A DNA stretch of 64,000 bases from Noviherbaspirillum autotrophicum (lineage in GTDB: Bacteria > Pseudomonadota > Gammaproteobacteria > Burkholderiales > Burkholderiaceae_D): assembly GCF_000818395.1 (NCBI RefSeq), contig NZ_JWJG01000028.1:3849041-3913040 (forward strand), in the 5' to 3' direction. The translations under genes were made by a program, and so were the position numbers. Shown in pieces: positions 48,763-57,467 of this stretch. The notes beneath the pieces were generated by a model. It searched no databases. It was not told the origin of the DNA and saw nothing but the letters and a program-made list of their open reading frames with translations. Position 1 is the stretch's first letter, and each line of letters begins with the position of its first letter.

Positions 48763-49581
48763 TTATTTGTTGCCGATATTGACTTGCTGGCTGTTCAGCA
48801 TCCCGCCCTGCCCTTGGATGATGGCACCGGTCATGACCGTGGTCGATCCGGAACTGGCATTGCCGACGTTGACCTGCTGGTTGTTCAACATGCCGGCCTG
48901 GCCCTGGATCACTTCGCCGACAGCCACGTTGGAGGTGCCGTTGCCGGAGGCATTGCCAATCTTGGCCTGCTGGTTATTCAGCATGCCGGCCTGGCCCTGC
49001 ACGACGGCGCCGACCGCAACATTCGACTTGCCGTTGCCAGAGGTATTGCCGAGTTCAAGCTGCTGGTTGTTCAGCATGCCGGCCTGCCCCTGCACGACGG
49101 CGCCGGCTGCGACATTGGATTTGCCGTTGCCGGAGGCATTGCCAATCTTGGCCTGCTGGTTGTTCAGCATGCCGGCTTGACCCTGCACGACGGCGCCGAC
49201 CGCGACATTCGACTTGCCGTTGCCGGAGGCATTGCCGATCTGCAGATCTTGGTTGTTCAGCATGCCGGCCTGGCCTTGCACGACGGCGCCGGCCTTGACG
49301 TTGCTCTTTGCATTCTTGCCGCTGGCGTTACCGATGGACAGGTTCTGGCGCTGCAACATGCCAGCTTGTCCCTGCGTGACGGAACCGGCCGTGACCTGCG
49401 CCTTTCCGCCATCCTTGGCATTACCGAGGTCCATGCTCTGGGTGTTGAGCATGCCGGCCTGCCCCTGGTTGATGTCCTGTACCTGAACTTTGGACTGGGA
49501 CTGTGCAAACGCAATCGATGCCGCGCATGCCGCAGCGAGAACTGCCAGTTGGGCCACTGCGGGCCGGATGGATTTGTTCAT
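48763..49581 (-). CDS. Secreted curlin-like repeat protein, 8 repeats
   Basis: A 272-residue protein with signal peptide (cleavage near SIAFA-QS). The whole mature part is eight repeats of about 31 residues on the pattern VVQGQAGMLNNQQAKIGNAS plus GNGKSNVAVGA. The Q-x-G-x-x-N core is that of curli subunit repeats, which stack as a beta solenoid in amyloid fibres. The DNA repeats with a 93-bp period. Probably a fibre or surface subunit exported by the CsgG-like protein of the operon. Confidence 0.85.
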   Translation of the reverse strand: MNKSIRPAVAQLAVLAAACAASIAFAQSQSKVQVQDINQGQAGMLNTQSMDLGNAKDGGKAQVTAGSVTQGQAGMLQRQNLSIGNASGKNAKSNVKAGAVVQGQAGMLNNQDLQIGNASGNGKSNVAVGAVVQGQAGMLNNQQAKIGNASGNGKSNVAAGAVVQGQAGMLNNQQLELGNTSGNGKSNVAVGAVVQGQAGMLNNQQAKIGNASGNGTSNVAVGEVIQGQAGMLNNQQVNVGNASSGSTTVMTGAIIQGQGGMLNSQQVNIGNK

Positions 49582-49596
49582 TGTTATCTCCCGTTG

Positions 49597-50283
49597 TTAG
49601 AGCCGGTCGACACTGCCGGCGCCTGAAACCGACTGCGTCACCTTGGCCTTGCCACGGTACTCGATATTGCCAGCACCGCTGATGTCTGCCTTCAATTTAT
49701 CATCCGCATGGACCTTGATGTCGCCGGAGCCGCTGATATCGGCCTCGACCGTCCTGGCGCGAAAATTCGTCGTATCGATGTTGCCGCTTCCCGTAATGCG
49801 GGCAATGACAGTCTCGCCGCTGCCAAATGCGTCAACCGCACCCGAGCCTTCGATGAGGATCGCGAGGCGGCCCGGCTTGATGTCCTTCAAGCGCATGTTG
49901 CCGCTGCCGGCGGCATCGACCTCGATATTCCCGCCGGCGAAGTTCTCGATCACGACATTGCCGCTGCCTTCGCTTTTGACGCTTTGCAGAGAGCGGATGG
50001 TCAAGGTGAATTTCAGGTCCTTATCCGTCCTGAAGCCGCGCTTGCTGGCTAACACCAGTGAATCCCCCTTGACGGCGATATCCAGCATCGGGATGACCTT
50101 CGCGTCCGCATCGATCGTCAGCTTTTCCTGCGTTCCATAACGAATCTGCAATTCCCCCGGCAGCTTGAACTGCACGCGGGTCACGCCTGCCGCCGGCTGC
50201 GTGACGACGTCGGCACAGGCAGACAACGACATCAGCGCAAGCCCTGCCGCGAGCAGACCGCTGCGCATGCTTTTCAGCTTCAT
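49597..50283 (-). CDS. DUF2807-type (head-GIN) exported beta protein
   Basis: A 228-residue protein with a signal sequence ending in LMSLSAC, possibly a lipoprotein. The rest is the repeated short-strand pattern of the DUF2807 / putative auto-transporter adhesin head domain: VKSEGSGNVVIENF, VDAAGSGNMRLKDI, IEGSGAVDAFGSGE, ITGSGNIDTTNF, ADISGSGDIKVH. This forms a beta helix. ATG at 50283 has GGGAGACAAG upstream. Fifteen bases from the repeat-protein gene, so part of the surface operon. Confidence 0.85.
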   Translation of the reverse strand: MKLKSMRSGLLAAGLALMSLSACADVVTQPAAGVTRVQFKLPGELQIRYGTQEKLTIDADAKVIPMLDIAVKGDSLVLASKRGFRTDKDLKFTLTIRSLQSVKSEGSGNVVIENFAGGNIEVDAAGSGNMRLKDIKPGRLAILIEGSGAVDAFGSGETVIARITGSGNIDTTNFRARTVEADISGSGDIKVHADDKLKADISGAGNIEYRGKAKVTQSVSGAGSVDRL

Positions 50284-50300
50284 TCTTGTCTCCCGATTCG

Positions 50301-50645
50301 TCACTTCGACAGGATGCAGAAGGAATCCTTCTGGTCATACAGGATGACCGAATCGCCGTCCGTACGCTGTACGGTGACCGCGTTGGCCTGGCGTTCCGCG
50401 TCCTGCTTGAAGCCGGTACCCTCGTACAGCAAGCGGCCGTGCTGCCAGCAGCGCAGCGTACGCCCGCCAGTTTTTTTCGGCTCGCGCAAGGTTGATGCCT
50501 GCTCGGATGGCGCCACCGCCCCGGTATTGCCTGGCGGCGGCACCAGCGCCACGCCGCCCTTGTTGACCGTCAGCTCGGCCGACGCTGCGGCCGGCAGCAG
50601 AGCCGTTCCCAACATAACTGCTGCAATCAAAGCGATCCTGTCCAT
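50301..50645 (-). CDS. Small secreted protein of the surface operon, 114 aa
   Basis: Signal peptide with cleavage near AAASA-EL, then a Pro/Gly linker and a folded part with two cysteines (LRCWQHGRLLYEG and DSFCILSK) that could form a disulphide. The stretch AVTVQRTDGDSVILYDQ is beta-like. No family recognised. It starts 7 bases after the CsgG-like gene and may be an accessory factor comparable in position to curli CsgE/CsgF, though no homology is visible. Confidence 0.7.
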   Translation of the reverse strand: MDRIALIAAVMLGTALLPAAASAELTVNKGGVALVPPPGNTGAVAPSEQASTLREPKKTGGRTLRCWQHGRLLYEGTGFKQDAERQANAVTVQRTDGDSVILYDQKDSFCILSK

Positions 50646-50652
50646 GTTGTCC

Positions 50653-52200
50653 TTATCGAACGTTCAAGGTGAAATTCGCCGTACCTAGCGACGGGCCGGC
50701 AGCCTTTTCAAAGACCGTCTTGATCTGTGCCAGCGACTGCAGCTGCGTCGGTACGTCGATGTCGCCGCCGCCGATCGATGCCACCACGTCGGCATACACG
50801 TCCTTGCCCGTGCCGAAGCACATGATCTGCTCCTGCACGCCCTTGTTGTTGGCATGCATACTGAATTGCTTGCCGTTCGGGAGCTGGATGCCGGTCTTCG
50901 CGCTCACCAGCGCATCCTTGGAAAAGCGGTTCGGGAAGAAGCGTGCGATCTTGCGCGTTTCATCCTGCATGAAGCAATACACATAGGCGTCACGGCTCGG
51001 CGTAACCTTCACCGCCACCTTTTCGCCGCGCGCGAACTGGTTGCCACCCTTTGTCGAGACGATGGACATCGAGATCGGGCTGGCATCCTCCCTGCTGGTG
51101 GCCGGCGCCGAACCCTGGCGGTTGGCCGCGAGCTTGGCCCGCGCCTTGGGCGCCACCTCATAGTGGTTGGCGTCGAGGTAAGCGGTAAAGAAGGCGAGGT
51201 CGACTACGGCACTCTTTTCCAGTCCCATCGCTTCGCGGTAGGCAGTGATTGCCTCGATCAGCGCCTCGTCATTCTGGCCGTTGACTTCGCCGGAATAGAC
51301 GCCGCGAATGCGCATCTGCTGCTGCCAGTAGGAGACGATCTCGCCGTCGCTGTACATGCCGGAATACCAGTCGCCGATTTCGTTCTTGACCGCGTCAGTC
51401 TGGCTGTTCGCGCCCAGGCAGATCCAGTACGGTGTCTTGGTCAGCTTGCCGAACAATTCGATGACGGACAGTTCGACCAGATTGCGCAGCGCCTGCGCCG
51501 TACCTTCCGAGCGCGACAGGTTGGCTTGGTAATTGATGCCGAACTTCTTGTAGCCGGCTTCGCCTTCGACGCCAGCGCCGGACTTGAAGATGGCGACCGA
51601 GTTGCTCGATGTAACGCCGGAGACGATCGACAAGTCTTCCGTGCTCATCATGGTGAGGTCGAGGCCGAGAATGGTCGTGGCGGCAGTCGCGGCGCGGCCG
51701 AAGCCGACATCGCCGAAGGAAATGCCGCCGCCTTCGGTCTTCTTGGCGACGTTTTCGTCGAGCTGGCTGATGGAGCCGCGAATGCCATATTGCGGTGTCA
51801 GCTGGAACAGGTTCTTCTTCTCGGCTTCCTTCATGAAGCTGATCAGGTTGCTCGAATCCTGGCCATAGGCGATCAGGCGTACCGCCTTGCTGCGCTTGGT
51901 CATTTCGGACACGGCCGAGATCAGCATGTCCTTGGTGCCGGCGCTGACCTTTTTGGTGTTGTCGTTCAAGTCTTCGCTGATGACGACGAGGTCGCGCACG
52001 CCGTACATCAGGAACAGGTTATCCATGCAGCGTAAAGCCGGGGAAAAGCTGGTAATCGATTTCAACGGTGCCTGCTCCGGCCCCGTGCGCACCGCCTTCG
52101 TCACGTCGGTCGCTTCCTTGCGCACCGAATCCTCTGTCGTCACACAAGCGGTCAGCGCAAGCGCCAGACCGCAGACCAGTGTCCCTGCTTTACGATACAT
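50653..52200 (-). CDS. CsgG-like lipoprotein with peptidoglycan-binding and DUF4384-like parts
   Basis: A 515-residue lipoprotein (lipobox LALTAC). Residues about 55-265 follow the CsgG pattern: multi-strand ... YGIRGSISQLDENV, LDLTMMSTEDLSIVSGVTSS, VELSVIELFGKLTKTPYWICL. CsgG forms the outer-membrane pore for curli subunits. About 285-345 resembles a PG_binding_1 domain (QQQMRIRGVYSGEVNGQNDE, then AITAYREAMGL). The C-terminal 130 residues look like DUF4384 (KVAVKVTPSRDAYVYCFMQD). Candidate exporter for the repeat proteins. Confidence 0.75.
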   Translation of the reverse strand: MYRKAGTLVCGLALALTACVTTEDSVRKEATDVTKAVRTGPEQAPLKSITSFSPALRCMDNLFLMYGVRDLVVISEDLNDNTKKVSAGTKDMLISAVSEMTKRSKAVRLIAYGQDSSNLISFMKEAEKKNLFQLTPQYGIRGSISQLDENVAKKTEGGGISFGDVGFGRAATAATTILGLDLTMMSTEDLSIVSGVTSSNSVAIFKSGAGVEGEAGYKKFGINYQANLSRSEGTAQALRNLVELSVIELFGKLTKTPYWICLGANSQTDAVKNEIGDWYSGMYSDGEIVSYWQQQMRIRGVYSGEVNGQNDEALIEAITAYREAMGLEKSAVVDLAFFTAYLDANHYEVAPKARAKLAANRQGSAPATSREDASPISMSIVSTKGGNQFARGEKVAVKVTPSRDAYVYCFMQDETRKIARFFPNRFSKDALVSAKTGIQLPNGKQFSMHANNKGVQEQIMCFGTGKDVYADVVASIGGGDIDVPTQLQSLAQIKTVFEKAAGPSLGTANFTLNVR

Positions 52201-52240
52201 GCTCGATCTCTTTAAAAACGTGTTGGGTGGGGTGCGAAGC

Positions 52241-52567
52241 TTACTTGCAGTTCGCCATGTTGATGACGGGTCCGGTCACGATCGTGGTGGACTGCTTGCC
52301 GAACATGTCCTTGATGCCGCTGTTGCCCTTCTTGTCGTTGCTGTTGATGTTGACGGTGCCGCAGCCGCTACTGCCGCTGCCCGATCCCTGCTCCGAATTC
52401 ATTCCGGCAGACATCATGCTTCTCTTCGATTTTTCCTTGCCGATCTTTGCATTGATTTCGGTCCCCATGTCCATCTGTTCCGGATTGACGACCGGCGGAG
52501 CGGCGTGAACGCCCCCGACCAGCAAGAACGCCGATAGGCCGGCGAGGCAAGCGTTAGCGAATTTCAT
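52241..52567 (-). CDS. Small secreted protein with Gly/Ser region, 108 aa
   Basis: Signal peptide ending near GGVHA-AP, then a polar segment, a Ser/Gly-rich stretch (EQGSGSGSSGCGTVNINSND) and an ending STTIVTGPVINMANCK. The two Cys may pair. The stretch VNINSND and TTIVTGPVI have beta-strand character. Lies between the CsgG-like gene and the first repeat-protein gene, so probably a minor component or chaperone of the same system. No family recognised. Confidence 0.7.
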   Translation of the reverse strand: MKFANACLAGLSAFLLVGGVHAAPPVVNPEQMDMGTEINAKIGKEKSKRSMMSAGMNSEQGSGSGSSGCGTVNINSNDKKGNSGIKDMFGKQSTTIVTGPVINMANCK

Positions 52568-52643
52568 GTAAAGCCCCTTGGTAAAACTCGAACGTCCAAA
52601 TCAGCACGGGGCGCTCGGCCCCGTGTCATCGATAGCAGCAGGC

Positions 52644-53168
52644 TTATTCCGCGTTGCCTACGTTTGCTTTCTGGTTGTTCAGCATGCCAGCCTGGCTCTG
52701 GTTCACGTTCTTGAGGTTCACGTTGGACTTGCCGCCGTTAGCCGCATTGCCGATCGCTGCTTGCTGGTTGTTCAGCATGCCGGCCTGGTTTTGCGTGACC
52801 GACTTGACGTTCACCTTCGACTTGCCGCCGTTGCTGGCGTCGCCGACGGACAGCTTCTGGTTGTTCAGCATGCCAGCTTGGTTTTGCTTGACGTCGCCGA
52901 TGGTCACTTTCGACTCGCTGCCCTTGCCCGACGCGTTGCCGATCGAAGCGGACTGGTTGTTCAGCATCCCTGCTTGATTCTGGGTGATGTTCTTGGCCGA
53001 CACGTTAGACTTGCCGCCACCTTTTGCATTGCCCAGATCCATCGATTGCGAGTTCAGCATGCCTGCCTGGTTTTGCTTGAGATCTTCGGCGTTGACCTTG
53101 GATTGGGACTGTGCAAATGCGGCACCAGCAAACATGGAAACGACAGCAACAGCGATCAGCTTCTTCAT
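52644..53168 (-). CDS. Secreted curlin-like repeat protein, 5 repeats
   Basis: A 174-residue protein with signal peptide (AGAAFA-QS) and five repeats on the pattern TQNQAGMLNNQSASIGNAS. Its start SQSKVNAEDLKQNQAGML parallels the 272-residue paralogue (SQSKVQVQDINQGQAGML), so the two share an origin. GGGAGAAATAAGA precedes the ATG. First gene of the operon. A nucleator/major-subunit pair as in curli is an attractive inference. Confidence 0.85.
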   Translation of the reverse strand: MKKLIAVAVVSMFAGAAFAQSQSKVNAEDLKQNQAGMLNSQSMDLGNAKGGGKSNVSAKNITQNQAGMLNNQSASIGNASGKGSESKVTIGDVKQNQAGMLNNQKLSVGDASNGGKSKVNVKSVTQNQAGMLNNQQAAIGNAANGGKSNVNLKNVNQSQAGMLNNQKANVGNAE

Positions 53169-53353
53169 TCTTATTTCTCCCTCAATGATTTTGAATTACA
53201 ACGAAAATGCGCCTTAGTCCGGTGGCGCCACGAGGACGCATCCGCATTATCTTTTGCCCTTACTTCCTCGCGGGAATCGGTCGGTTGCCCCAATCAACAT
53301 TTCCGTTTTTTGACAACCATCAAGATAACTTGCGCATGATAAACTCGATATTT

Positions 53354-53381
53354 ACTATAGACAATAAGTCTGCAGAGGCAA
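53354..53381 (-). promoter_or_regulatory. Candidate promoter of the surface operon
   Basis: On the minus strand TTGCCT (53381-53376) and TATAGT (53359-53354) are spaced 16 bp, about 190 bp upstream of the first repeat-protein gene. The divergent ompA-like gene starts 76 bp away on the other side, so the 288-bp gap serves both directions. Confidence 0.4.
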
Positions 53382-53456
53382 CGTTGTAAAACCAATTCAA
53401 CACTCGCCCAGACACTTGCCGCAAAGAAACATCGACATCGAAACAGGGGATATTCC

Positions 53457-54086
53457 ATGCGCACCATCTTCATTACAACCGCAGTTGTTGCCTTGAGCGC
53501 CGCCGTCATCGCTGGCGCGCATGCACAGGAAGTCAAATCATTGCGTGGCAAGCCGAGCAGCGACATGATTCTGCAGGCGCTCACTCCGAGCGGCGAGCCG
53601 GAAGTCCCTGTCGCCACCGGAAAGGTCCGCCGTCGCGGACTATCACTGAGTAACGACGAGTCTGAAGCGCCGGCACCTGCTCCGCAAGCCGCTCAGCCGG
53701 CGGCGCAACCCGTTGCCGCAGTAGCGCCGCAAAAAGCCGCGCCGCGCGCGCTCGACCTAGATATCCAGTTCCAGTTCAATTCTGATCAACTCACCAACGA
53801 CGGCAAGGATGTGCTGGACCAGCTCGCCGCAGCACTGAAGTCCGACAAGCTGGCCGCGGCGAAATCGGTCATCCTGGAAGGACATGCCGATGCCAAGGGC
53901 AGCGCCTCCTATAACCAGGCGTTGTCGTTCAAGCGCGCCCAATCCGCACGCAACTACCTGGCCGTCCGCCATGGAATTTCAGCCGCCAAGCTTAAAGCCG
54001 TGGGCAAAGGTTCGAGTGAGCCGGCCAACCCGAACAATCCGGAAGACGAAGTCAACCGCCGCGTGCGCGTGATCGTCGATCTCTGA
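53457..54086 (+). CDS. OmpA-family protein
   Basis: A 209-residue protein with signal peptide (GAHA-QE), a Pro/Ala linker (about 65-98) and a C-terminal OmpA domain: DIQFQFNSDQLTNDGKDVLD, LEGHADAKGSASYNQALSFK, RAQSARNYL, NRRVRVIVDL. The domain binds peptidoglycan. There is no beta-barrel part. It diverges from the surface operon and may help anchor its products. Confidence 0.9.
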   Translation: MRTIFITTAVVALSAAVIAGAHAQEVKSLRGKPSSDMILQALTPSGEPEVPVATGKVRRRGLSLSNDESEAPAPAPQAAQPAAQPVAAVAPQKAAPRALDLDIQFQFNSDQLTNDGKDVLDQLAAALKSDKLAAAKSVILEGHADAKGSASYNQALSFKRAQSARNYLAVRHGISAAKLKAVGKGSSEPANPNNPEDEVNRRVRVIVDL

Positions 54087-54107
54087 TCGATACTCCTTTT
54101 CGAATAC

Positions 54108-54139
54108 AGGCTGCGACGCATCACGCTCGCAGCCTTTTT
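54108..54139 (+). terminator. Terminator after the OmpA-family gene
   Basis: AGGCTGCGA and TCGCAGCCT form a perfect 9-bp stem with a 10-base loop followed by TTTTATTTT. Confidence 0.85.
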
Positions 54140-54159
54140 ATTTTCGAACGGACCATGCC

Positions 54160-55068
54160 ATGAGAATCGCACCCGCTGCCGGCCTGCTGCTTGTTGCGCT
54201 ATGCGAGCTGGCGCTACCCGCGTTCGGCCAGGATGCCTCTACCGTAAGGGCGCAAACCACAGCATCGAGCGCCATCACGCAAGCTGGACGCGAAGAAATT
54301 CTATCGACGGTCGTTACCGGCTTCACGCCTTATCTGCTGTCGGAAAATAGCCGTGTGGTCGTGATCGACTTCCCATCCTTGCGCGAACAAGCGCGGATGT
54401 TCGGACGCGTCGTACTGTTTGTGGAACGTCACGGCGCGCCGAAAACGCGCGTCATGACGCAATCCGAAGTGCAGCAATGGCTGGAACAGCATGCGCAACG
54501 CATCGAAACCCTCACGGTCGGCAATAACTTCCGCGCCAGCCAGCTCGCCCGGTTCTTCAATACCGCACGGTTGCAAGACGTGGCACTGAGCGGCGACGAA
54601 CAGCAGTTGCGCGACTGGTTGTTGCAGGCCGGCTTGCTGCGGCCGGTGGACACAACACTAGTCGCCAGTGAGCCGGAAACTGTGATCATCACCCTGCCCC
54701 AGGTATCGGCAGTGCCCGGCTGCGTCGCGTGCACGGTCAAGGATGCGCACCGCAAGGTGATTCTGGAACACGAACTGTCGCACGCGCACTTTTCCACCGA
54801 TGCGCACTATCGGGACTACGTCATGTCATTCTGGAGCGGCATGGCGAGCCAGGCAAGCGGCGGCAAGTTCGCGCACTTCCTGCGCAAGCGCGGCTATAAC
54901 GCTGACGACCAGGAACTGCTGGCCAACGAGATGCAGGCTTTCCTGATGCATACGCCCGACGTGAAAATGTTCGCCGCGTCCGCAGTCGGAATGACGGATG
55001 CGGAGCTCGATGCAATCCGGCGCCAGTTCCGCGAGGGATGGGAAGCGCAGCAGCGAGCCGAACGCTAG
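54160..55068 (+). CDS. Secreted metallopeptidase-like protein with HELSH motif
   Basis: A 302-residue protein with signal peptide (PAFG-QD). The motif VILEHELSHAHFS (about residue 205) is an HExxH zincin site, and ANEMQAFLMHTPD about 50 residues later could supply the third ligand. A CVACTV pair precedes it. No named family comes to mind; the layout suggests a zinc endopeptidase of the periplasm. It starts only 20 bases beyond a terminator and ends 12 bases before the convergent CHAT gene stop. Confidence 0.65.
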   Translation: MRIAPAAGLLLVALCELALPAFGQDASTVRAQTTASSAITQAGREEILSTVVTGFTPYLLSENSRVVVIDFPSLREQARMFGRVVLFVERHGAPKTRVMTQSEVQQWLEQHAQRIETLTVGNNFRASQLARFFNTARLQDVALSGDEQQLRDWLLQAGLLRPVDTTLVASEPETVIITLPQVSAVPGCVACTVKDAHRKVILEHELSHAHFSTDAHYRDYVMSFWSGMASQASGGKFAHFLRKRGYNADDQELLANEMQAFLMHTPDVKMFAASAVGMTDAELDAIRRQFREGWEAQQRAER

Positions 55069-55080
55069 CCGCCGGCCCCG

Positions 55081-57402
55081 TTATTGCGCGCTGCCGGTCA
55101 GGTAAAACGCCGACCAGAAATACGGATGCGGATAAGCCTTCTTGACCTCCAGCTGCGCGGCGCGCAACGCCTCGGCCTTCGGCTTGCCGGCGAGCTCGGA
55201 ATAGAACCGCACCATCAATTGCGAGGTTGCTTCGTCATCAACCTGCCACAAGCTGGCAACCACGCTGCTGCTGCCTGCGTAGAGGAAGCCGCGCGTCAGG
55301 CCCACCACATCGTCACCGCTGTTGATTTGCCCCAGCCCGGTCTCGCAGGCGCTGAGCGTGACCAAGTCGGCATTGAGCTTAAGCGAATACAGTTCGCCCA
55401 CCGTCAGCTTGCCGTCGTTCTGCTCATCTTTTGCCAGCAGCAGCGCCGAGTCGAGCGGCCTTTTAGTGTTGAAGACACCGTGCGAGGCGATATGCAGCAC
55501 CGGATAATCGGCGGCGCTTGTCTTCAGCATCGTCTCGGTCGCCTGCTGGCGCAGCAACAGCTTGGCGCCAGCTGACTGGCCGGCGATCTTTTGCGCTTCC
55601 ACCTGCGCGCTCGGCAAGTCGTACTTGGCGGCGCCCAGGTCAGGATTGCCCAGCACCAGCATCGATGCCGCGCTTTTCATCCGGGCCGGACGCAGGTATT
55701 CCAGCACGCTGGCGCTCGGCAGGGAACGCAGCGAATAGCTCTCCAGCAGATATTTCCGCCCGTCGTGCAGCGCGGCGAACGGCAGGTAATGCAGGGCGCC
55801 ATGCGGGATGATCAACAAGCCCTGGCGCTGCCTGAGACTGGTTTCGAGCGGGCGGATCAGCCGCTCGTAGAGTTTCTGCGACAGCGCGATGGCGCCCTCG
55901 TCCTGCTGGTCCACCGCGGCGCGGAATTTTCGGACATCGTCTTCCAGGCCCTCCGCATCCAGCTTCACCATATGCACATCGGCATGGGTATAGACGGAGG
56001 CGTACAGGTTGCGGCCCTGATAGTAATACTGGATCAAGGCTTCATTGGGTGGGAGGACGTCGCGCAGGTGGTTCACCGGAATCGACGATACCGAGATCAG
56101 CGTGCTCAACTCCGGCGCAGCCGAGCGGATCTTGCCTGCTGTCTGTGCCGCAATGCTGCGCTGGCTGGCCTTGCCTTCGGCGGCGCTCACCGGCACCTGC
56201 GCCAGCAGTTCGGATTGCGACTCGTCGAACTGCTCCAGCAGTTGCGCGGTTTCCTGTTTGGTATTCGATGTCTGGAGCGCCGACACCTGCTTTGCCGCCA
56301 GCATATCCACCAGCGCGCGCGACTTGGAGCGCTCGATATACTCGAACGCCTCTTTCTGGTGCCCGCTTGCGTAGAGCGCATCGATCAGGTGTTCGTACAC
56401 CTGCTGCTTATCGCCGACGAAACCGATCTTGCTGGTCTCGGTATTGATGCTGGCGCGCTGCAGTTCGATCATTTCGATCGACTTCTTGTAGAAATCGATC
56501 GCCTCTTCCAGCCTGCCTTCGGACTCTGCGATGCGTCCCCGCTCGAACAGGATGAGCCAGTAGATTTCGCCGTTGTCCTTCACCTGCGGCAAGGTAAGCA
56601 GGCGATCGTATCCCGCCTTTGCTTCGGCTGTTCTGCCGATGCCGTGCAAAGCGCGGTTCATCATGAAGGCGCGCGGCAATTCCTGCCACGCCCAGTTGTT
56701 TTTCCCGGTCAGGATGGCGCCGCTCACGACGCGATCGAGGAAGGCATGAACCGTGAACAAGCGATCCTGCGCAATCGCGTCCAGCGTCTTCTGATAATTG
56801 CCCAAGGCCATATTCGCCGCTGCCAGCGCCATGGCCTTCGCGGACACATAGCCGTTGCTCATAATGGTTAAGGTGCTGACCGCTTCCAGCTGCTTCGCGT
56901 ATTTTTCACCCTGCTCGCGGTTGCCGCCCAAAGTAGCCGCCATCGACAGCAACCCCAGCGCGTTGAGCTGGATGTCGGTGTCGTCCGAGTCTTCCCGCTT
57001 GTACCAGTCCAGCGCCTTTTGCGCCTCGTCGGATGCTGCCTGATAGTTGGCAAGGTCGAGCTGCGCTTCCGCACGCATCAGGTGGACGACCGGCGTGGCG
57101 TCTTCCAGCCCGAACAAGCGGGTGCTGGTATCGCCGCCGGCGATATTGGCTGCCAGGCGGTCGAGACAGCCGAACAGCTTGGTGTAGCGCTTGGTTTTTG
57201 AATAGGAAAAACACAGCGCATGCAGATCACGGGTATTGAGCGGCCCCTTGGCCGCGTCCTGCTCCAGCGCCTGGCGCAGCTCCTCGTACCGCCCCGCCCC
57301 GGCCAGCTCGACCTGTTCGTTGCCGGAGATGGCGAATGACGCGGTCGAACCGAGCGCGAGAACAATACCGAGACCAAACGATGCGAGTGCTGGGATGCGC
57401 AT
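55081..57402 (-). CDS. Exported TPR-CHAT caspase-superfamily protease
   Basis: A 773-residue protein with signal peptide (ASFAIS). Residues about 30-400 are TPR-like helical repeats. The C-terminal CHAT domain (about 450-770) shows QGLLIIPHGALHYLPFAAL, VLGNPDL, catalytic His641 in LHIASHGVF and Cys686 in TLSACETGLG, then GLTRGFLYAGSSSVVASLW. Exported CHAT proteins are known but poorly studied. It follows the barrel gene by 65 bp on the same strand. Confidence 0.92.
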   Translation of the reverse strand: MRIPALASFGLGIVLALGSTASFAISGNEQVELAGAGRYEELRQALEQDAAKGPLNTRDLHALCFSYSKTKRYTKLFGCLDRLAANIAGGDTSTRLFGLEDATPVVHLMRAEAQLDLANYQAASDEAQKALDWYKREDSDDTDIQLNALGLLSMAATLGGNREQGEKYAKQLEAVSTLTIMSNGYVSAKAMALAAANMALGNYQKTLDAIAQDRLFTVHAFLDRVVSGAILTGKNNWAWQELPRAFMMNRALHGIGRTAEAKAGYDRLLTLPQVKDNGEIYWLILFERGRIAESEGRLEEAIDFYKKSIEMIELQRASINTETSKIGFVGDKQQVYEHLIDALYASGHQKEAFEYIERSKSRALVDMLAAKQVSALQTSNTKQETAQLLEQFDESQSELLAQVPVSAAEGKASQRSIAAQTAGKIRSAAPELSTLISVSSIPVNHLRDVLPPNEALIQYYYQGRNLYASVYTHADVHMVKLDAEGLEDDVRKFRAAVDQQDEGAIALSQKLYERLIRPLETSLRQRQGLLIIPHGALHYLPFAALHDGRKYLLESYSLRSLPSASVLEYLRPARMKSAASMLVLGNPDLGAAKYDLPSAQVEAQKIAGQSAGAKLLLRQQATETMLKTSAADYPVLHIASHGVFNTKRPLDSALLLAKDEQNDGKLTVGELYSLKLNADLVTLSACETGLGQINSGDDVVGLTRGFLYAGSSSVVASLWQVDDEATSQLMVRFYSELAGKPKAEALRAAQLEVKKAYPHPYFWSAFYLTGSAQ

Positions 57403-57467
57403 AAGCCGTTTTCTGCGTTGCCGTATCTTGCCTATATGTTGCCTACGAATTGCCTGTCACTGCACGT

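Noticed and set aside
48763..49581. Regularly spaced repeats resembling a CRISPR array
   Set aside because: The 93-bp units are in frame, entirely coding, preceded by a signal peptide, and without unique spacers of usual size or cas genes.
50854..52035. A 393-codon plus-strand open frame
   Set aside because: Antisense to the CsgG-like gene, low-complexity composition.
55591..56871. A 426-codon plus-strand open frame
   Set aside because: Antisense to the TPR-CHAT gene, which has a complete catalytic domain.
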